64,000 bases of DNA, taken from Sphingopyxis bauzanensis. Lineage in GTDB: Bacteria > Pseudomonadota > Alphaproteobacteria > Sphingomonadales > Sphingomonadaceae. Both the position numbers and the translations under genes were made by a program. Below, piece after piece: positions 59,002 to 64,000 of the stretch. Below the pieces are notes generated by a model. The model was not told where the DNA came from, searched no databases, and saw only the letters and a program-made list of their open reading frames with translations. Positions within the stretch are counted from its first letter, which is position 1. Every line of letters starts with the position of its first letter. The stretch covers positions 124,001 through 188,000 of the forward strand of contig NZ_NISK01000002.1 in the NCBI RefSeq assembly GCF_002205675.1, in the 5' to 3' direction.

Positions 59002-60471
59002 TTAACCCTCGTGGTTTTCGGCGATGTAGCGATCAAGCAGGCGGACGCCATAGCCCGTCGCGCCCTTGGCCCACACCGGGCCATCCTTGTCGGCCCACGC
59101 CACGCCCGCGATGTCGAGATGCGCCCAAGCGACGCCGTCATCGACATAGCGTTTCAGGAACTGCGCCGCGGTGATCGAGCCGCCTTCGCGCGGGCCGATA
59201 TTCTTCATGTCGGCGATCTGGCTGTCGATCAGCTTGTCGTAAGCCGCCGACAGCGGGAAGCGCCACAGCTTGTTGTTGCTGGTCTCGCCCGCTGCGATCA
59301 GCTGCGTCGCCAGGTTTTCGTCATTGGCGAAAATGCCGGCATATTCGTGGCCGAGCGAGATGACCATCGCGCCGGTCAGGGTCGCGAGATCGACGATAAC
59401 CTTGGGCGAATATATTTTCTGCGCCCAGGTGATCGCGTCGCACAGCACCAGCCGCCCCTCGGCATCAGTATTGAGTACTTCGACCGTCTGGCCCGACATG
59501 GTGGTGACGATGTCGCCGGGGCGCATCGCGTTGCCGTCGGGCATATTTTCGACGAGGCCGACGACGCCGACGACGTTCGCCTTCGCCTTGCGCCCGGCGA
59601 TCGCCTTCATCGCGCCCGCGACGGCGCCCGCGCCGCCCATGTCCCATTTCATCATGTCCATGCCCGCGGCAGGCTTGATGCTGATACCGCCGGTGTCGAA
59701 AGTGACGCCCTTGCCGATGAACACGACCGGCTTGTCGCCGTCCTTGCCGCCGTTCCAGCGCATCGCGAGCAGGCGCGGCGGGCGGGTCGAGCCCTGCGCG
59801 ACGCCGAGCAGCGCGCCCATGCCAAGCGCCTTCATCTGCCTTTCGTCGAGCACTTCGATTTCGACGCCGAGGTCAGCGAGATGCTGGCAGCGTTCGACGA
59901 AGCTTTCGGGATAGAGAATGTTCGGCGGCTCGGCGACGAGTGTCTGGGTCAGCGCGACGCCGTCGGCAATCGCTTCATTCACGGCCCAGCGCGCCGACAG
60001 GTCGCGGGGCGGCGACGCGATGGTCAGCGACTTGAGCGTCGGCTTGGCATTGTCGGCAAGCTTGGTGCGATAGGTATCGATGCGCCAGTTGCGCAGTTTC
60101 GCGCCCAGTGCAAAGGCCAGCACATCCTCTTCATCGACCGCGCCCGCGCTGGCGAAATCGACATGCACCGCGGTCGCGCCACTCGTTTGCAGCCGCCCGG
60201 TCAGCGCACCGCCGGCGCGCTCAAGGTCATGCAGCGTGCCCTCGCCGATTCCGACGAGCAGCAGGCGCAGAACGCGCCCGCCGTCGACCGCTGCGGTTTC
60301 GGCGATACCGCCTGCCGCGCCCTCAAAGCGTGCCTGCCCCGCGGCGCCGTTCAGCAGGGCGCCATGCGGCTCACCCAGCGCCTGGACAAAGGCGTTCAGC
60401 TCGCCCTTGCGGACCGGAAACGCGACGACGTCGGCAGACGCATCGATTTGCGCGACAAAGTGAATGTCCAT
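59002..60471 (-). CDS. pepA: Leucyl aminopeptidase (PepA, M17)
   Basis: 489 residues. The C-terminal two-zinc catalytic domain has the M17 signature NTDAEGRLVL (Asn334-Leu343, with Asp336, Glu338 and Arg340), preceded by the metal-binding GKGVTFDTGG. The N-terminal ~170 residues form the regulatory or DNA-binding-like domain of PepA. It removes N-terminal residues from peptides; in E. coli PepA also binds DNA. It is followed by holC on the same strand and divergent from lptD. Confidence 0.95.
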   Translation of the reverse strand: MDIHFVAQIDASADVVAFPVRKGELNAFVQALGEPHGALLNGAAGQARFEGAAGGIAETAAVDGGRVLRLLLVGIGEGTLHDLERAGGALTGRLQTSGATAVHVDFASAGAVDEEDVLAFALGAKLRNWRIDTYRTKLADNAKPTLKSLTIASPPRDLSARWAVNEAIADGVALTQTLVAEPPNILYPESFVERCQHLADLGVEIEVLDERQMKALGMGALLGVAQGSTRPPRLLAMRWNGGKDGDKPVVFIGKGVTFDTGGISIKPAAGMDMMKWDMGGAGAVAGAMKAIAGRKAKANVVGVVGLVENMPDGNAMRPGDIVTTMSGQTVEVLNTDAEGRLVLCDAITWAQKIYSPKVIVDLATLTGAMVISLGHEYAGIFANDENLATQLIAAGETSNNKLWRFPLSAAYDKLIDSQIADMKNIGPREGGSITAAQFLKRYVDDGVAWAHLDIAGVAWADKDGPVWAKGATGYGVRLLDRYIAENHEG

Positions 60472-60602
60472 TCGGTAACTCTCTCATGCGATGATTGATT
60501 GCAGCGTGCGGGACCGATAGGGGTTTCGCTTGCGAGTTGCAAAAACAAAGCAGCCGGTCCAACCCGGGCGGACGCGACAAATATGTGGGACAAAGTGATT
60601 AA

Positions 60603-62906
60603 ATGAGCTGGGCTTTGTTCCGACAGGCGCGCCAATCGCAGCCCTTGTGGCTGGCGACGGCGAGCGGTTTTGCTCTGATCGCGAGCCCTGCGGCTGCGCA
60701 GCAGGCAGGCGAGTCGCTCCCCGCCCAGGAAATTTCTGGCGAACCCGATCTCCAGACCCCCGACGTCGCGCCGGTCACGATCGATGCCCCCGCGGTCGCC
60801 GCCGAAGACCAGGTCGGATTCGCCGCCGACAACCTCAATTACGACAGCGACAGCGAAATCGTGGTCGCCGAGGGCAATGTCGCGATGAACCGCGAGGCGA
60901 TCTCGATGCGCGCCGACAAGGTCACCTGGAACCGCCAGACGGGCCAGGTCTTTGCCGAGGGCAATGTCGCGATCAAAAGTCCCGAAGGCGACACCGCTTA
61001 TGGCGACCGCATCGAACTGACTGACAGCCTGCGCGACGGGGTGGTGGAAAATCTACTGGTCGTGCTCGACAATGGCTCGCGCCTCGCCGCAATCAAGGGC
61101 ACGCGGTTCGAGAACGGCAATATCGAGCTGGAAAACGCCGCTTATACCGCCTGCCCGGTCGAGGACGCCGAAGGCTGCCCCCGCAACCCCAGCTGGCAGA
61201 TTCGCGCTGTTCGCGTCACCTATGACCGGGCGAACAACAAGATCCGCTACAAAGGCGCGCGGGTCGAGATTTTCGGCCTGCCGCTGATCCCCCTGCCCGG
61301 GCTCAGCCACCCGGCGAACAGCGAAGCGGGCAGCGGCATTTTGGTGCCCGAAATCCGCCTCGACCGCAGCAATGGCTTCGAAATCGCGGTGCCCTATTAT
61401 CTGCGCCTCGCGGCCGACCGCGATATCACGATCACCCCGCACCTCTACACCGGCGCCGCGCCGATGCTGGAGGGTGAGTTCCGCGCGCTGACCGACATCG
61501 GTTCGTTCCGCATCAACGGTTATGCGACCTATGGCTCGCTGGTGCCATTGACCGGCGAAGACCCCGACAGCCGCAAGCGCTTTCGCGGCTATCTGGAAAG
61601 CGCGGGCAAATTCCAGTTCGACCCGCGCTGGAGCTTTACCTATTCGGGCCGCATCGCGACCGACCGGACGTTCATGCGCCGCTATGACATCAGTCGCGAC
61701 GACCGCCTGCGTTCGACATTCGAGCTGGAGCGGATCGGCGGCAATAGCTACCTCTCGATCGCCGGCTGGGCGACGCAGACGCTGCGCCGCAACGACGAAC
61801 AGGGCCAACAGCCGATTGCGCTGCCGATCATCGATTATCGCCAGCGCTTCGCCGACCCCGTGCTCGGTGGCCAGGTCGAATTGCAGCTCAACACGCTCGC
61901 GATCGGCCGCACCGCGGGACAAGACACCCAGCGCGCCTTTGCCGGCGCGCGCTGGGATTTGCGCGGGCTGACGCGGTTGGGGCAAGAGGTGACCCTGACC
62001 GCGCTCGTGCGCGGCGATGTCTATCACAGCGACGAAAACCTGCTTACCCCGATCCCTGGTTATCGCGGCAAATCGGGCTGGCAGGGGCGCGGCATCGCCG
62101 CGGTCGCCGCCGACATGCGCTGGCCTTTTGTCGGTGAATTTGCGGGTGGCACCCAGACGTTAACCCCGCGCGTCCAGATCGTCGCCACCCCGCCGCTCAA
62201 GAACCTCGACATTCCGAACGAAGATTCGCGCGCCTTTGATCTGGAAGACAGCAACCTGTTCGCGATCAACCGCTTCAACGGATACGACCGGTTCGAGGAT
62301 GGCGCGCGCATCACTTACGGCGTCGAATGGAATTACAGCCGCCCCGGCTTCAATATCAGCAGCAGCGTCGGCCAAAGCTATCGCCTGTCGGACAAGCCGA
62401 GCCTGTTTCCCGACGGCACCGGGCTCACCGACCGCACGTCGGACATCGTCGGGCGGACGACGATCGCCTACCGCGACTTCCTGCGCCTGACCCACCGCTA
62501 CCGGCTCGACAAGGATGATTTCGCGATCCGCCGTAACGAGTTTGACGCGACGATCGGTAGCCGCTCGACCTATGCCGTGCTCGGCTATTCACGGCTCAAC
62601 CGCGACATCCTGCTGCTTGGCGAAGACTTGCAGGACCGCGAGGAAGTGCGCGTCGGCGGGCGGGTGAAGGTGGCGCAATATTGGTCGGTCTTCGGCTCGG
62701 CGATTGTCGACCTGACCAAACAGCGGGATGACCCCTTGAGCACCGCCGACGGTTTCGAACCGATTCGTCACCGCCTGGGGGTTGCCTATGACGACGACTG
62801 CCTGTCGATCGCGCTGACCTGGCGCCGCGATTATGCCGACACTGGCGATGCGCGTCGCGGCAACAGTTTCTCGTTCCGCGTCGCCTTTCGCAACCTGGGG
62901 TTCTGA
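60603..62906 (+). CDS. lptD: LPS-assembly outer-membrane protein LptD
   Basis: 767 residues. The signal peptide ends SPAAAQ at about residue 33; a periplasmic OstA/LptA-like domain (AADNLNYDSDSEIVVAEGNVAMN...) spans about 75-190, and the C-terminal ~500 residues form the beta-barrel, ending in an aromatic residue (FRVAFRNLGF), the barrel-insertion signal. It exports LPS to the outer leaflet with LptE; in sphingomonads the equivalent cargo may be glycosphingolipid or lipid A variants, which is inference. A SurA-type gene follows, the usual order. Confidence 0.93.
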   Translation: MSWALFRQARQSQPLWLATASGFALIASPAAAQQAGESLPAQEISGEPDLQTPDVAPVTIDAPAVAAEDQVGFAADNLNYDSDSEIVVAEGNVAMNREAISMRADKVTWNRQTGQVFAEGNVAIKSPEGDTAYGDRIELTDSLRDGVVENLLVVLDNGSRLAAIKGTRFENGNIELENAAYTACPVEDAEGCPRNPSWQIRAVRVTYDRANNKIRYKGARVEIFGLPLIPLPGLSHPANSEAGSGILVPEIRLDRSNGFEIAVPYYLRLAADRDITITPHLYTGAAPMLEGEFRALTDIGSFRINGYATYGSLVPLTGEDPDSRKRFRGYLESAGKFQFDPRWSFTYSGRIATDRTFMRRYDISRDDRLRSTFELERIGGNSYLSIAGWATQTLRRNDEQGQQPIALPIIDYRQRFADPVLGGQVELQLNTLAIGRTAGQDTQRAFAGARWDLRGLTRLGQEVTLTALVRGDVYHSDENLLTPIPGYRGKSGWQGRGIAAVAADMRWPFVGEFAGGTQTLTPRVQIVATPPLKNLDIPNEDSRAFDLEDSNLFAINRFNGYDRFEDGARITYGVEWNYSRPGFNISSSVGQSYRLSDKPSLFPDGTGLTDRTSDIVGRTTIAYRDFLRLTHRYRLDKDDFAIRRNEFDATIGSRSTYAVLGYSRLNRDILLLGEDLQDREEVRVGGRVKVAQYWSVFGSAIVDLTKQRDDPLSTADGFEPIRHRLGVAYDDDCLSIALTWRRDYADTGDARRGNSFSFRVAFRNLGF

Positions 62907-63040
62907 ACGCGTCGCTCAGCCTAGGTTCAGCGTCGCTTCGCTACCGGCAGACTTCAAACAGGTCTGGATGGTGGATTGCACTGGACCATCGGGCGTCTCC
63001 GCTGATACGGAGCGTCCGGACCTTCTCGAATAGGGTAAAG

Positions 63041-64000
63041 ATGACCAAATTTTCGACCATGATTGGCCTGATCGCCGTGACCGCCGCCGGAATGACGCCT
63101 GTGCTGGCGCAGACTGTCGGCGACGACGAAGTTCCGACGACCAGCCTCAACATTCCGGGCAATGTTCAGATTTTCGGCGATGCCAACAGGAATGTCTATC
63201 GCCCGTCGGCGACCGTAAACGGCGAGATCATCACCGCGACCGATATCGAGCAGCGGATGGCGCTGATCCGTATCGCCAACAACGATGTCGCCCTGCCGCC
63301 CGAAGAACTGCAGCGGCTGCGGCAGCAGGTTTTCAGCAACCTGATCGACGAAAAGTTGCAGATTCAAGAGGCTAAGGCCGCCGACATCACGATCGACGAG
63401 AATGTCGTCAACGACCAGTTCGCACGGCTCGCGCTTCGCTTCAAGCAGACGCCCGAACAGTTTACGACCTATCTTGCCAGCAAAGGCTCGTCTGCGGCGG
63501 CGGTCAAGCAACAGATCCGTGGCGAATTCGCCTGGGATCGCCTGCTGTCGCGCAACATTCAGTCGACAACCAATGTATCGACCGACGAAGTGGAGTCGGT
63601 GGTCCAGCGGATGAACGATTCCAAGGGTCAGGATGAGTTTCATCTTGGTGAAATCTATCTGTCGGCGCCCCCCGAAAATGTCACTGCGGTCACCGAAAAC
63701 GCGCAAAAAATCATTCAGTCGTTGCAGGCGGGGGGCAGCTTCGCCGCCTATGCTCGCCAGTTCTCGGAAGCATCGACCGCGGTCGTCGGTGGCGACCTGG
63801 GCTGGGTGAAGGCTGGCCAGTTACCGGCATCGATGGCCGAGGCGGCAATGACGATGCAGCCGGGCCAGTTGGTCGGGCCGATCCAGGTTCCCGGCGGCGT
63901 GTCGATCATGCTGATGATCGACCGGCGCCAGGTGCTGACCGCCGACCCGCGCGATGCGGTGCTCAGCCTCAAGCAGATCTCGCTCGATTTCCCGGCCGGG
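63041..64000 (+). CDS. surA: SurA-type peptidyl-prolyl isomerase, N-terminal part
   Basis: The first 320 codons; the gene runs past the right edge. A signal peptide (MTKFSTMIGLIAVTAAGMTPVLAQ, outline) is followed by the SurA N-domain (VNGEIITATDIEQRMALIRI; LIDEKLQIQEAKAADITI) and a first parvulin domain (EFHLGEIYLSAPPEN; VVGGDLGWVKAGQLP; LVGPIQVPGGVSIMLMIDRR). It is a periplasmic chaperone for beta-barrel proteins such as LptD. It starts 134 bp after lptD; the intervening DNA contains no strong promoter that I can see. Because it is open at the window edge it is easily missed. Confidence 0.93.
   Translation, partial: MTKFSTMIGLIAVTAAGMTPVLAQTVGDDEVPTTSLNIPGNVQIFGDANRNVYRPSATVNGEIITATDIEQRMALIRIANNDVALPPEELQRLRQQVFSNLIDEKLQIQEAKAADITIDENVVNDQFARLALRFKQTPEQFTTYLASKGSSAAAVKQQIRGEFAWDRLLSRNIQSTTNVSTDEVESVVQRMNDSKGQDEFHLGEIYLSAPPENVTAVTENAQKIIQSLQAGGSFAAYARQFSEASTAVVGGDLGWVKAGQLPASMAEAAMTMQPGQLVGPIQVPGGVSIMLMIDRRQVLTADPRDAVLSLKQISLDFPAG

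Overview
The window is a continuous stretch of a GC-rich (roughly 65% G+C) alphaproteobacterial chromosome. Gene content and order (thrB-rnhA, a Flp/Tad pilus locus, hda-ppk-ppx facing purM-purN, pepA-holC, lptD-surA, glyQS next to ppdK) suggest a sphingomonad, probably Sphingopyxis-like; this is inferred from gene families, not from a marker gene. Genes are densely packed on both strands, many with ATGA/GTGA/TGATG overlaps. Both ends are cut: thrB at the left and a SurA-type isomerase gene at the right.

Layout. 1-2312: end of thrB, rnhA, a small DUF1508 protein and an FAD oxidoreductase. 2409-9481: Flp/Tad pilus assembly genes cpaA-B-C-D-E-tadB-tadC, without the motor ATPase gene cpaF and without a pilin gene. 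9542-13527: an FAA-hydrolase-family enzyme, a Tat-exported hypothetical protein, a PhoR-like kinase, and a csp-infA pair followed by two small proteins. 13524-28098: a large polyamine uptake and catabolism region with two glutamine-synthetase-like ligases, a gamma-glutamylputrescine-oxidase-like enzyme, three class III aminotransferases, a Pot-type ABC transporter and a PuuD-like hydrolase, interrupted by a DUF808 membrane protein. 28142-31132: glk, a Fic protein, about 640 bp of lower-GC debris with IS21-like end repeats, and tRNA-Arg(ACG). 31177-38245: a DUF1214/DUF1254 pair, ppdK and glyS-glyQ. 38457-47372: an XRE regulator with a membrane partner, two tandem TraB/GumN proteins, a J-domain protein, ppk2, an alpha/beta hydrolase, aspS, and an FAD-linked oxidase with a small membrane protein. 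47481-54364: rnd, then the overlapping minus-strand operon DUF2066-like/hda/ppk/ppx. 54496-64000: purM, a purN-YjbR fusion, a hypothetical protein, ndk, an intradiol dioxygenase, holC-pepA, lptD and partial surA.

How the genes work together. The polyamine region can take up putrescine or spermidine, glutamylate and oxidise it, or transaminate it directly; the aldehyde dehydrogenase step (PuuC) and a regulator are not in the window. Polyphosphate metabolism appears three times (ppk2, ppk, ppx). Translation and cold adaptation are represented by csp with an extended IF-1 paralogue, glyQS and aspS.

The most notable signals are: a 49-bp-spaced duplication of GGGTAT box triplets at the fic start; 23-bp tandem repeats resembling an IS21-family end next to a tRNA gene; a dispersed palindromic repeat apparently translated inside glyS, which also has a low-GC insert; the PurN-YjbR fusion; the Tad locus without its ATPase; and several palindromic repeat families between genes. 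I see no CRISPR array, rRNA operon, intact prophage or intact transposase gene.
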